Positions 1 through 8,402 of a DNA stretch of 64,000 nt are shown here, piece after piece; position 1 is the stretch's first letter, and each line of letters begins with the position of its first letter. The stretch is taken from the NCBI RefSeq assembly GCF_913774285.1, contig NZ_CAJYHX010000006.1, positions 62,001-126,000 on the forward strand, in the 5' to 3' direction. Made by a program: the position numbers and the translations under genes. Source of the DNA: an uncultured Sphingomonas sp. Its GTDB lineage: Bacteria; Pseudomonadota; Alphaproteobacteria; Sphingomonadales; Sphingomonadaceae. The notes under the pieces were generated by a model that had not been told where the DNA came from, did no database searches, and saw only the letters and a program-made list of their open reading frames with translations.

Positions 1-1253
1 GACGTCGTACCTTTCTTGGCCTGGCGGGGAGCACAGCGGCGGCAAGCCTTATCGCCCCTGCCCTGCACGCCTCGCCACAGCCGGATGCCTGGGCAAGCCG
101 ATACGACATCGATCGCAGCGTGGCCAATTTCGACGCGGCCTATTACGGCGCGATGACCCGTTCGGTGGCGGAGACCTACCGGCAGCATGGCGAATGGGTG
201 AACCGGCACAACGCGCTCTTCCTGCGCAGCGCGCTTCCCGGACTGTCACGAGACCAGCGCCTGCAGCCGGCGATAGACAGCGTCGCGGCGCTGGTGGGCG
301 CCCGGCCCGAGGAAATCGCGTTGTGCGCAGGTGGCACCGAGGCGCTCTATGGCCTGATCGTCAATTATCGGCCTCTGAAGGCGGGCGACGCCGTGCTCAC
401 CGCCGACACCGATTACGACGAGATGCAATTAGCCATGAGCCATCTCGCGGCGACGCGCGGCGCGCAGCACGTTCGTATAGCGCTGCCCGAGCCGGCAACC
501 ACGGCGAACATTCTTGCCGCCTATGCACAGGCGCTGCGCGACACACCGAGGCTCAAGCTGTTGCTGCTCACCCACGTCTCGAACCGCAACGGATTGGTGC
601 TGCCCGTCCGCGAGATTGCCGCGATGGCCAAGGCGCACGGGGTCGACGTCATCCTCGATAGCGCCCAATCGGTGGGGCTCCTCCCCGTCGACGTGGGGGC
701 CCTGGGCGTCGACTTCATGGGCTTCAGCCTGCACAAATGGGTGGCCTCGCCGCTCGGCTCGGGCGCGATCTACATCCGCGCGAGCCGCCTCGCGGACATC
801 GCGCCATGGCTCGGCAATCACATCCATCCCGACGACGACATTCGCGCGCGTGTACCCACCGGCACCGTGGACTTCGCCGCGCGGCTGACGATTCCAGCAG
901 CGATCGCCGAGCATCACGCGCTGGGCCCCGATCGGAAACTGGCAACGCTCGTCGCCAAGCGTCGTTACTGGGCCGACCGCGTGCGCGACTTGCAGGATCT
1001 GGCGATCGTTCATCCGGAGGAGGACGATCGCTGCGCGGTGATCGGCGCCTTCCGCCTCCCGGGCCAGGCAAGCTGGGATCAAGCGCGAACGGCGCAGCAG
1101 CGCTTTCTCGACAGGCATCGCTTGCTGGTCGTCGCTAAGCAGGGGCTTGCGTCCGGGCCGGTGCTGCGCGTCACCCCTTCCCTCTTCAACACGCAGGACG
1201 AGCTCGACCGCCTGGTTCACGCGATCCGCGAGGAGCGGGGCCTGTTTTCCTGA
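1..1253 (+). CDS. Tat-exported class V aminotransferase (5' end outside window)
   Basis: A PLP-dependent fold-type I enzyme of the aminotransferase class V / isopenicillin-N-epimerase-like group. The frame is open from base 3, so the start codon lies upstream of the window. The first visible residues, RRTFLGLAG, followed by an Ala-rich stretch ending near HAS, look like a twin-arginine signal peptide, implying export as a folded, cofactor-loaded protein. An HKW motif within GFSLHKW (about 710-740) carries the expected Schiff-base lysine, and an ILDSAQSVG segment just before it supplies the cofactor-binding aspartate. The substrate is unknown. The last 37 bases overlap the end of the convergent PepSY gene. 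The family call is firm; the reaction is not. Confidence 0.85.
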   Translation, partial: RRTFLGLAGSTAAASLIAPALHASPQPDAWASRYDIDRSVANFDAAYYGAMTRSVAETYRQHGEWVNRHNALFLRSALPGLSRDQRLQPAIDSVAALVGARPEEIALCAGGTEALYGLIVNYRPLKAGDAVLTADTDYDEMQLAMSHLAATRGAQHVRIALPEPATTANILAAYAQALRDTPRLKLLLLTHVSNRNGLVLPVREIAAMAKAHGVDVILDSAQSVGLLPVDVGALGVDFMGFSLHKWVASPLGSGAIYIRASRLADIAPWLGNHIHPDDDIRARVPTGTVDFAARLTIPAAIAEHHALGPDRKLATLVAKRRYWADRVRDLQDLAIVHPEEDDRCAVIGAFRLPGQASWDQARTAQQRFLDRHRLLVVAKQGLASGPVLRVTPSLFNTQDELDRLVHAIREERGLFS

Positions 1254-2749
1254 CGCGCACTGCGCCGTCCCTCGGACCGGCGCCGCCATCGCCGGGACAG
1301 CCGACGCATGTCCCGCCGTGCCTTGCGCAACCCCATCCAGCTGCCGGTAGCGCAGACCAGCGTGACCATCGCGAGCAGCGGCAGTACCACCAGATCCCGA
1401 AGCGGGCGGGACCGAAGACCCGGCAGGTCGAGCCGGTGAAGACCGTCCTGTAGCCAGCGAAAGGCTCGGGCGTTGCCATCGACCGCGCGGAGCAGCCCGC
1501 CCGTAGCGGGATCGATATAGAGCCGCGTAGCCTGGCCATCTGCCAGCACCGCACGCCATACCGGCAGCGATGCCGGCACCTTGTGGCCATAGTAATAGGC
1601 GTCCTCGTCCGTGAGTAGGGTTAGGCTCGTGACGCGCGGACCAGGCCGCAATGCCGCCGCGAGCGCATCACGCTGCAGCGGCGCGGGTTTACCTTGCGCA
1701 TCGAAACGCACCGCTGCCCCCGCGCCATTCACCGCCAGGAGGAAAATGCGTCCCCCCAGCGGAGCACTTTCCAGCCGCCGCGTATCGGCCGGGAGATGCT
1801 CGATCCGCGCCAAGGCGGTGCGGAACGCATCCCAGCGCATCGGCCCGGCGAGGCGCGCGAGCTCTACGGCCCCCGCCTGGCTATCGAGAAAGCCCCAGGG
1901 GTTCATCGAAAGCAGTCCACTGGCCACCCAGGTGAGCGTCAGCACCCCGAAGACGAGCCCGAAGACATGGTGCCACCACCACAGCCCCATGTACGGCGAG
2001 CCGAAGCTGCCGTCCTTCCTTCGGCGCAATCGCGCAATCCCGACCCACAGGCCTGTCACCGTCAGGAAGCAGCCGATCAGCGAGGTCCAAATCACCACCT
2101 GGCTCCACAGCGCGCCATTCTGCCGCAAGAGCGTGGGATAGAGCCAGTGCGGCACCGCACCCAGCCAACCCCAGAAGCGCTCGAACCGCGTGGTCTGCTG
2201 CACCACCTCCCCGCTCCGGCGGGCGATGTACACGCTGGTGGCGGCCGGATCGGCATAGTCGATGCGGACGAGCGGACGGTTCTGGCGATAGGTCTGCACC
2301 GTCCACTGGTCGATGCCGGTCTCGGCCACGCGCTTCACCGCCCCCGCGATGCCGGCCTGCGCCGCATAGTCGGAGGCGACCCGGCGTAGGTCGGTCGGCG
2401 ACAGTGCGGCCAGCAGCGCGCCGGTGGCGAGGTCGTAGCTGCCGGGCATCGACCGGATCTGCGCGATCCGCCGCTCCGGCGCCGCGGCGGGGACGACGCG
2501 CAGCATGGTCCGGCCCGCCAGGGTCTCCAGCCGCGCCGAGGCCAGCATCAAATCGTCGGGCAGGTCGATCCGCGCCAGCGCTGCAGCGGCGGGCAGCCGC
2601 AGCGGCGGCAGCCCCCGCAGTTGCTCCGCCGGGGTCAGCCGTGGATAGTCGACATAGAGCATCACGAAGCCCGACAGGCACCAGAGCGTCATCACCATGC
2701 CGATGACGACGCCCAGCCAGCGGTGCAGGACGAGGACCGCCTTGGGCAT
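1217..2749 (-). CDS. PepSY-associated transmembrane protein (reductase-like)
   Basis: A 510-residue inner-membrane protein of the PepSY_TM family, which is often paired with TonB receptors and thought to reduce imported metal chelates or move electrons across the membrane. The first transmembrane helix is at about residues 7-31 (LHRWLGVVIGMVMTLWCLSG). Two more follow around residues 215-285, including WWWHHVFGLVFG, and a last one lies near 455-475. His residues at helix ends (LHRW, WHHV) are typical of heme-b binding in related proteins, which is inference here. The ATG at 2749 lies 2 bases after the stop of the BtuB-like receptor, so the two are probably one transcript under the cobalamin riboswitch. 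The basic C-terminal tail overlaps the convergent aminotransferase gene. Confidence 0.85.
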   Translation of the reverse strand: MPKAVLVLHRWLGVVIGMVMTLWCLSGFVMLYVDYPRLTPAEQLRGLPPLRLPAAAALARIDLPDDLMLASARLETLAGRTMLRVVPAAAPERRIAQIRSMPGSYDLATGALLAALSPTDLRRVASDYAAQAGIAGAVKRVAETGIDQWTVQTYRQNRPLVRIDYADPAATSVYIARRSGEVVQQTTRFERFWGWLGAVPHWLYPTLLRQNGALWSQVVIWTSLIGCFLTVTGLWVGIARLRRRKDGSFGSPYMGLWWWHHVFGLVFGVLTLTWVASGLLSMNPWGFLDSQAGAVELARLAGPMRWDAFRTALARIEHLPADTRRLESAPLGGRIFLLAVNGAGAAVRFDAQGKPAPLQRDALAAALRPGPRVTSLTLLTDEDAYYYGHKVPASLPVWRAVLADGQATRLYIDPATGGLLRAVDGNARAFRWLQDGLHRLDLPGLRSRPLRDLVVLPLLAMVTLVCATGSWMGLRKARRDMRRLSRRWRRRSEGRRSARQENRPRSSRIA

Positions 2750-2751
2750 CC

Positions 2752-4740
2752 TCAGAAGCCCAGGCCGTAGCTGACCCGCAGCGTCCGCGGCACGCCGCGG
2801 GTGAAGTAGAGGAACCGCCCCACCCCGCTGTCCGGCACCGCGGACTGGAAGCCGCGCGTCGCATAGTCGCGGTCGAACAGATTCTCGACGTTGATGCCGA
2901 AGCGGTGGCGGCGCGCCGTGTCGGGGAAAAGGGTCAGACCGGCATCGACGATCGCATAGTTGCCATAGTTGCGGCGCCCGAAGCCGCTCGCGGTCGCATA
3001 GGCGTCGCCGACCCAGTTGACCGAGGCACTGGCCCCCACCGGCAGCCGCCGGGGACGCCACGCGACCGTGCCGCGCGCCAGTTGCTCGGGCGTACGGTCC
3101 CGCTGGAGCGACGAGCCCTCGGTACGCGCGCGGGCATGGGTGTAGCTCGCGCCCAGGTGCCAGGCATCGGCGATCACCGCGCCCAGCACCACCTCGGCAC
3201 CGCGCACGTTCACGCGCGAGGCTGAGTTCGTGTAGATGCCGTCGGGATAGGCGGGGTTGGTCGTGTCGATATCGATGAGATGATCGATGCGGCGGGCGAA
3301 GACCGTCCCCTGCCAGTGGAGCAAACCGCCGGCCAGGGCGCCGCCGATCGCGGCATTGACGCTCAGGCTCTCCTCGGGCTTGAGGTTCGGGTTGCCCTGC
3401 TCGCAACAGGGATCGATCTGGTAGAGCTGCGAGGCGCTGGGCAGCAGGAACGACGTCCCGCCATTGGCCTGCACGAACAGGCGCTCGGTCAGTTCGATGC
3501 GACCGGAGACGTTCCACACTGCCTTCCGCGATCCGCTGCCGTCATTGTATCGTACCCCCGCCGAGAGGCGCGCGCGGCGTGAAAGGTCGTCGTTGGTGCG
3601 GATCTGGAAGGTGCCGGCATGGACGCGTTCCTTGGTCGCGGCGATCCGCAGCACGTCGTCGCGGCCGCTGAACTGCTGGAAATCATAGCCGATCAGATAG
3701 TCCAGCCCGCGATGCGGCCGCAGCTGCACCAGCGCACTGCCGCCATAGTCCTTGAAGCCCCAGAAGGTGCCGGCCGGATACACCACGATCGGCGCGCCGC
3801 CGCCAACGGGATTGCGGATCTGGACATAGGCCGTCTTCCAGTCGTGGAAATAGCCCTTGAGGAACAGCTGCACCACTTCGTTCCCGACATAGTCGAGCCG
3901 GACACTCGCGATCTCCTCGTTGCGATCGTTGCGGCTCTCGCGGGTGCGGGTGGGGCTGAGATTGTCGAGCTTCGCCTCGGTATGGATGTACTGGAGGTTG
4001 AACCGCCAGTCGGGGCCGAGATCGTAGCGATATTTGCCGCCGACCGACCACAGATCGTAGCCGCGCAGGCGGTCCGTCGCGCTTGGCTCCATCCGGCTAT
4101 AGGGCCGATAGCCTTCGGAGCGATTGTACGACCCCCAGGCGACGAACTGGTGCCGGCCCGATCCGCCGCGCACATAGCCGCCAAGGTTGGTGCCTGCAAA
4201 GCTGTCGACGCTGGCGTCAACTTGGCCGCCGAACCGGTCCGCGAAATCGCGCGTGACGACATTGATCACGCCCGCCGCCGCCTGCGTGCCGTAGAACAGG
4301 CTCTCGCCGCCCTTCAGCACCTCGACGCGCTCGGTCATGCTGGCCGGCAGCGTGTCGTTGGGCGAGGTGCTGCCATAGAGGCGGTTGTTGATGCGGATAC
4401 CGTCGACGGTCCACAGCACGTCCTGCGTCCGGGAGCCCTGCAGCGAAACGTCGACATAGCTGAACGGCCCGCTGCCGGGCTGGACGTAAAGGCCGGGCAC
4501 GGAACGCAGCGCCGTCGCGACGTCGACCGCGCCGCTCTCCCGGACCTGGGCTTCGGCGAGCACCGCGAGATCGCTGCCATAGCGGGCACGCTGGTGCGGC
4601 AGCGTCTCCTCCAGGCTGGCGCCGGTAACGACCAGCGTCTCGTCCTCGCCTTCCGCCTGCGCATGGGCGGGCGGAATCGCGAAGGTAACGGCAGTAGCGA
4701 GGACGGCCACGGACCGCGTAACATACGAAAAATGCATCAT
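2752..4740 (-). CDS. btuB: TonB-dependent receptor, BtuB-like vitamin B12 transporter
   Basis: A 662-residue outer-membrane TonB-dependent receptor. It has a signal peptide (cleavage after AHAQA), a plug domain with TALRSVPGLYV, LWTVDGIRINN and RVEVLKGGESLFYGTQAAAG at roughly residues 75-160, then a beta-barrel ending in an aromatic residue (YGLGF), as outer-membrane proteins do. The substrate is inferred from the cobalamin riboswitch 180 bases upstream on the same strand, so expression should fall when B12 is plentiful. The barrel is longer than E. coli BtuB (about 594 residues mature). The downstream PepSY gene follows after 2 bases. Assignment to cobalamin or a related corrinoid is likely but rests on the riboswitch, not on residue-level homology. 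Confidence 0.85.
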   Translation of the reverse strand: MMHFSYVTRSVAVLATAVTFAIPPAHAQAEGEDETLVVTGASLEETLPHQRARYGSDLAVLAEAQVRESGAVDVATALRSVPGLYVQPGSGPFSYVDVSLQGSRTQDVLWTVDGIRINNRLYGSTSPNDTLPASMTERVEVLKGGESLFYGTQAAAGVINVVTRDFADRFGGQVDASVDSFAGTNLGGYVRGGSGRHQFVAWGSYNRSEGYRPYSRMEPSATDRLRGYDLWSVGGKYRYDLGPDWRFNLQYIHTEAKLDNLSPTRTRESRNDRNEEIASVRLDYVGNEVVQLFLKGYFHDWKTAYVQIRNPVGGGAPIVVYPAGTFWGFKDYGGSALVQLRPHRGLDYLIGYDFQQFSGRDDVLRIAATKERVHAGTFQIRTNDDLSRRARLSAGVRYNDGSGSRKAVWNVSGRIELTERLFVQANGGTSFLLPSASQLYQIDPCCEQGNPNLKPEESLSVNAAIGGALAGGLLHWQGTVFARRIDHLIDIDTTNPAYPDGIYTNSASRVNVRGAEVVLGAVIADAWHLGASYTHARARTEGSSLQRDRTPEQLARGTVAWRPRRLPVGASASVNWVGDAYATASGFGRRNYGNYAIVDAGLTLFPDTARRHRFGINVENLFDRDYATRGFQSAVPDSGVGRFLYFTRGVPRTLRVSYGLGF

Positions 4741-4778
4741 TCATACCCCCGGCGTCGTCGACGTCGGGCGGGAGCGTG

Positions 4779-4794
4779 CCGTTCGCGCGAACGG
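4779..4794 (-). promoter_or_regulatory. 16-bp palindrome between riboswitch and receptor start
   Basis: CCGTTCGCGCGAACGG is a perfect palindrome in the leader between the cobalamin aptamer and the receptor ATG. It would form a stable hairpin in the RNA and may be part of the riboswitch expression platform. It is not followed by a U-run, so a Rho-independent terminator is not supported. Confidence 0.4.
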
Positions 4795-4919
4795 TCGGCG
4801 CACGGCGCCGGCCGGACGCCATGGGCGACCGACGCACGTGACCGATGCGGCTCCCGCCGCTCGTTCGTCGCTCAGACGGAGTACACCGTGCCGCGGCCAT
4901 CCCCTGGACCAAGGCAAGA

Positions 4920-5105
4920 GCGACCAGACGCCGGCAGGTCTCCTGGCTCACGGGTCGTCGCTCGATGCGCACCTTCCCAGGCCCGCCGGGCCCAGTGGCT
5001 GCTTCCTTGGGAGGAAGCCCGCGCATCTCGCTCGCCGCTTACAGTTGCAGGGACAGCCTCGGCTTCGGGAGCGTCGCTCCCACACCGCGTTCCCTTTTAA
5101 GCTCC
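4920..5105 (-). promoter_or_regulatory. Cobalamin riboswitch (RF00174 type)
   Basis: Read on the minus strand, the leader contains AAAAGGGAACGCGGTG near its 5' end (5085-5100), the hallmark of the class. It then shows CCTGCAACTGTAAGCGG (about 5033-5049), the B12-box AGCCACTG (4993-5000), and GAGCCAGGAGACCTGCC (about 4933-4949). Order and spacing match the cobalamin element. The structure ends about 180 bases before the receptor start; the gap holds the likely expression platform, including a perfect palindrome at 4779-4794. In this class B12 binding represses the downstream receptor by terminating transcription or blocking translation; which applies here is not evident. Confidence 0.95.
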
Positions 5106-5130
5106 TCTCGGAACACCAGCGCGATCATGG

Positions 5131-5159
5131 TTCGAACAAGGGCAATGCCGCTGTTCGAA
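5131..5159. promoter_or_regulatory. Inverted repeat upstream of the B12 riboswitch
   Basis: TTCGAACA and TGTTCGAA form 8-base perfect inverted arms around a 13-base spacer, placed just upstream of the riboswitch 5' end. This is where a promoter or operator for the BtuB-PepSY transcript should lie. It could also be the tail of the hydrolase transcription unit. No regulator family can be named from the motif. Confidence 0.4.
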
Positions 5160-5260
5160 TGCAGAGGCCGTAGCGGCAGAACAGAAGGATCGCAACGACT
5201 GCCGCGCAAACCGGGGATCCGCACCTTGCGATGCAGCCCTGCACTTCAAAGGCCCATGCC

Positions 5261-6175
5261 CTATTGCCGGCGCGCCGCGAGACGGTACGCCTCCAGCCAC
5301 TGCACGAACGCATCGAACCAATGGTCGCTCGTCTTGCCCTGTCGGCGCAGATCGAATCCATGCCCACCCTGCTCGTACACGTGCAGTTCGGCCGCGGCCC
5401 CCGCCCGACGCCAGGCGGTGTAGAGCAGGATCGGATCGTTTGGCTGATAGGCGTCGTCGGCAGCGCCCGCGATGAAGGCCGGCGGCGCGCCTGCCGGAAC
5501 GGGCGTGCGCAGGCCGCCGTAGAGAAGCCCGACAAAGTCAGGGCGCGACGCCTCGGCGCCGATCGCGAGGTCGGCCGCGAGATAGGCCCCGGCCGAGAAG
5601 CCGAGAAAGCCAATTCGGTGCGGGTCGAGGCCCCATTCGGTCGCACGCTGCCGCACGATCGCCATCGCGCGGGCGCCGTCCTCGACCGCATGGGGCTCGC
5701 CCGCGAATGCCGGCAGCTCGAGGGGCGCTCCGCTTGTGGCCCGCGCCGTCACCCGCTCCATTTCCTTCAGATGGACCTCAGGCATCCGCATCGGCCCTGC
5801 GCCGCTACGGATGGTGCGGTATTTGAGCACGAACGCGGTGAAGCCACGGCTGGCCAGCGCGCGGGCAATCTCGATCCCGCCGAAGCCATAGCTCAACGCG
5901 ACGAACCCGCCTCCAGGAGCAACGATTACCGCCACGCCGTTCCCGCGACCGGGCGCGGGGCGGAAGAGCTCCAACGTCGGCACGCTGACGTCGTAGATCA
6001 ACGTCTCGCCCGTCTCGGTCAGGTCCCGAACCTCGGGAACGCCCAGCGATGGTACGCTGCCCTTTGCGGAAAGAGGGATGATAGCTCCTGGCTGCGCGCG
6101 CACGGCAGTGGCAGCGAGGCAAGCCGCAGCCGCAAGCCCAGCGGTCACCGCCCTGCAGATCCGCATGCCGGCCAT
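5261..6175 (-). CDS. Secreted alpha/beta hydrolase (esterase/lipase-like)
   Basis: A 304-residue alpha/beta hydrolase with an N-terminal signal sequence ending near AVRAQP. The oxyanion-hole region is VAPGGGF, the nucleophile elbow is GFSAGA, and a late HGF (EQGGHGF) provides the catalytic histidine. This resembles acetyl-esterase / xylan-esterase-like enzymes. The ATG at 6175 lies 2 bases after the stop of the upstream TonB receptor, so the two are probably co-transcribed. The hydrolase may act in the periplasm on the imported ligand, for example by cleaving an ester siderophore, but that is inference. A paralogue with the same motif set sits at 50869-51846 beside another receptor. RBS choice between ATG 6175 and 6166 is open. 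Confidence 0.85.
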   Translation of the reverse strand: MAGMRICRAVTAGLAAAACLAATAVRAQPGAIIPLSAKGSVPSLGVPEVRDLTETGETLIYDVSVPTLELFRPAPGRGNGVAVIVAPGGGFVALSYGFGGIEIARALASRGFTAFVLKYRTIRSGAGPMRMPEVHLKEMERVTARATSGAPLELPAFAGEPHAVEDGARAMAIVRQRATEWGLDPHRIGFLGFSAGAYLAADLAIGAEASRPDFVGLLYGGLRTPVPAGAPPAFIAGAADDAYQPNDPILLYTAWRRAGAAAELHVYEQGGHGFDLRRQGKTSDHWFDAFVQWLEAYRLAARRQ

Positions 6176-6177
6176 CG

Positions 6178-8304
6178 TCAGATCCGGGCCTTGAGCGTCA
6201 GATAGGCAGCACGCGGCTGATTGGGTGCGACCACGGGATAGCCCATATAGGAATAGGGGTCCCACGCGCGGCGATTACCGAGATTGACCACCGACGCGCC
6301 AAGGGTGAACCGACCGATGTCATAGGCGGCCTGGGCATCGACCACCGCATAGCCCGGCACTGCGATGGTGTTCGGCAGGTTCAGTTCGCGCGCGGTGAAG
6401 GCGCTGACGCCGGCACCGAAGGACAGGCCCTTGGCGGGGCCGTGGAGGATCCGGTACCGCGCCGCGACCCGCCCACTGCTCTCTGGCACGCGGGCGAGCC
6501 GGTCTCCCGGCGCCACCCCGTCATCGCGCGTGTCGGTATAGGCATAGTTGGCGAGCAGCGAAAAGGCCGGGCTCGGCTCCCAGACGACATCCATTTCCGC
6601 GCCGCGGGCGCGCTGCCGGCCGCTCTGGATGTAGAAGCCGACATTGGCCGGATCGGTGGTGACGACATTGTCGTGGGTCTGCCGGAAGACCGCGAGCGTG
6701 CCGGACAGGCCTGTGCCGGCAAGCGCCAGCTTCACGCCGCCTTCAAGGTTGCTGGACGTCTCCGGGACGGGCGCCGCCGTGCCGATAAAGCCAAAGGGCG
6801 CGCGGAACGCGGTGGCATAACCCGCGAACAAGGCAACCCCCTTGCCGATATCGAAGGTCGCGCCGAGCCGCGGCGAGACATGGGTGTAGGTCCTGTTGTT
6901 CGCGACGCCGATATTGCTGTTCTCCAGGAACTTGAGCGAGGTCAGCCGCAGCCCCCCGGTCAAGTGGAGGCGGCCATAGGTCGCCTGGTCCTGGATATAT
7001 CCGGCCAAGGTCTCGAACCGGTCGTCCGTGTAGGAGTTGACGGGCAGCTGGGCTGTGTAGCGCAGGTCGTACCGAGGATCAGACAGGTCGATCGTACCCA
7101 GAGGCGAATCGCTGACGAACAGTCCCATGCCGCTGTAGAAGCTGGTCCAGTCATAGTTGACGCCGCCGAGCAGCCGGTGAGTGCCCCCCAGCATCTCCAG
7201 CGTTCCCGCCAGATTGGCATCGGCGGTCGCTTCCCTGGTGCGATTGCGCATCGTGATCGGGAAGACATCGTACAGCGGGGCCACCGTCCCGGTGGGCATC
7301 AGGCCTGGATAGACGAAGCTGCCCTGCTCATCGATGTCGCTCGTATAGTAGCGACCGCTCACCGTCAGTTTCACACGGTTCGAAAAGGCATGCCGCAGCG
7401 TCGCCATGCCCATGCGGATATCGTTGGTCGTCGGCGGCTGGTCGATCGCCGCACCGGGAAAGGCGTTGCGCCGGATCGTGCCGGCGAGCGCTGCATCGGC
7501 CGGCAGGCCCGAATATTCCAAGGTGCTGCGGTGGCTGAACTGCCCCTGGACCAGCAGATCGGTTGCCGCGTCGATCTGGTAAGAAAGGCTGGGCTGGATC
7601 GACCAGCGACGCCCATCGACCTTGTCGATCCAGCTGTCGTTGCGCTGGTACTCGCCCGCGATACGCGTTGCCAGGCCATCCGCGAGTGGCACGTTCAGAT
7701 CGCCATAGGGATTCCAGGTCGAAAAGCTGCCGGCACGCAGCGCCAGAGTGCCGCCAAGCTTTTCCGCCGGCCGTTCGCTTTCAAGATTGATGATGCCGCC
7801 GAGCGGCGTACCGAGGCCGCCGCCGTACAGCGTGGCACTCGGGCCCTTGAGCACATCGATGCGGGCGATGCCGACCAGGCCGTTCGGATCATAGGCCTGC
7901 TGGTTGCCCGCAAAGATGGGCAGGCCGTCGAGATACACCTCTGCCGGGAAGCCGCGGATGATCGGCGGGATGAACAGCACTTCATCGGATCGCGTGGGGG
8001 TGACCCCCGAGACGTTGACCAGCGCCTCGCCGAGTGTGCGCCGGTCCTGTTCCTCGATCAGCGTGCGGGTCAGCACCTGGATCGACTGGGGAATCTGGAT
8101 CAGCGGCGTGTCGGTCCGCGTGCCCGCATCGGTCGCCGGCACGCCATAGCCACCTCGAACACCGATCACGAGGATGTCGCCGGTCCAGCCCTCCTGCCCG
8201 CGCTCGGGCGGCTGCGCAGGCGTGGTGGACTGCGCCCAGGCGCTTGCGGCGGCCATGAAGGCGAATACGGATATAGCGGACTTCGCGAGGAAGGCGTTTT
8301 GCAT
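6178..8304 (-). CDS. TonB-dependent receptor, ferric-siderophore (FhuA/FpvA-like) type
   Basis: A 708-residue outer-membrane receptor. It has a signal peptide (MQNAFLAKSAISVFAFMAAA, cleavage near AWAQ), then a plug with PLIQIPQSIQVLTRTLI, GVTPTRSDEVLFIPPIIRGF and VLKGPSATLYGGG. The PQSIQVL segment is typical of siderophore receptors. The barrel ends in LTLKARI. The start at 8304 is the first ATG giving a signal peptide. The stop is 2 bases before the hydrolase gene. A further receptor lies 98 bases upstream on the same strand, so a longer operon is possible. No Fur-like box was seen directly upstream. The ligand cannot be named. Confidence 0.88.
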   Translation of the reverse strand: MQNAFLAKSAISVFAFMAAASAWAQSTTPAQPPERGQEGWTGDILVIGVRGGYGVPATDAGTRTDTPLIQIPQSIQVLTRTLIEEQDRRTLGEALVNVSGVTPTRSDEVLFIPPIIRGFPAEVYLDGLPIFAGNQQAYDPNGLVGIARIDVLKGPSATLYGGGLGTPLGGIINLESERPAEKLGGTLALRAGSFSTWNPYGDLNVPLADGLATRIAGEYQRNDSWIDKVDGRRWSIQPSLSYQIDAATDLLVQGQFSHRSTLEYSGLPADAALAGTIRRNAFPGAAIDQPPTTNDIRMGMATLRHAFSNRVKLTVSGRYYTSDIDEQGSFVYPGLMPTGTVAPLYDVFPITMRNRTREATADANLAGTLEMLGGTHRLLGGVNYDWTSFYSGMGLFVSDSPLGTIDLSDPRYDLRYTAQLPVNSYTDDRFETLAGYIQDQATYGRLHLTGGLRLTSLKFLENSNIGVANNRTYTHVSPRLGATFDIGKGVALFAGYATAFRAPFGFIGTAAPVPETSSNLEGGVKLALAGTGLSGTLAVFRQTHDNVVTTDPANVGFYIQSGRQRARGAEMDVVWEPSPAFSLLANYAYTDTRDDGVAPGDRLARVPESSGRVAARYRILHGPAKGLSFGAGVSAFTARELNLPNTIAVPGYAVVDAQAAYDIGRFTLGASVVNLGNRRAWDPYSYMGYPVVAPNQPRAAYLTLKARI

Positions 8305-8402
8305 GAACGATACTTTCGAAAGGCCATGACGGGCACGCCGCAGGGCGGCCATCGTGGCTGGGAAATGAGGGTGGCGCGGCCATGCGCCTGCGGACGCTCG
8401 CA

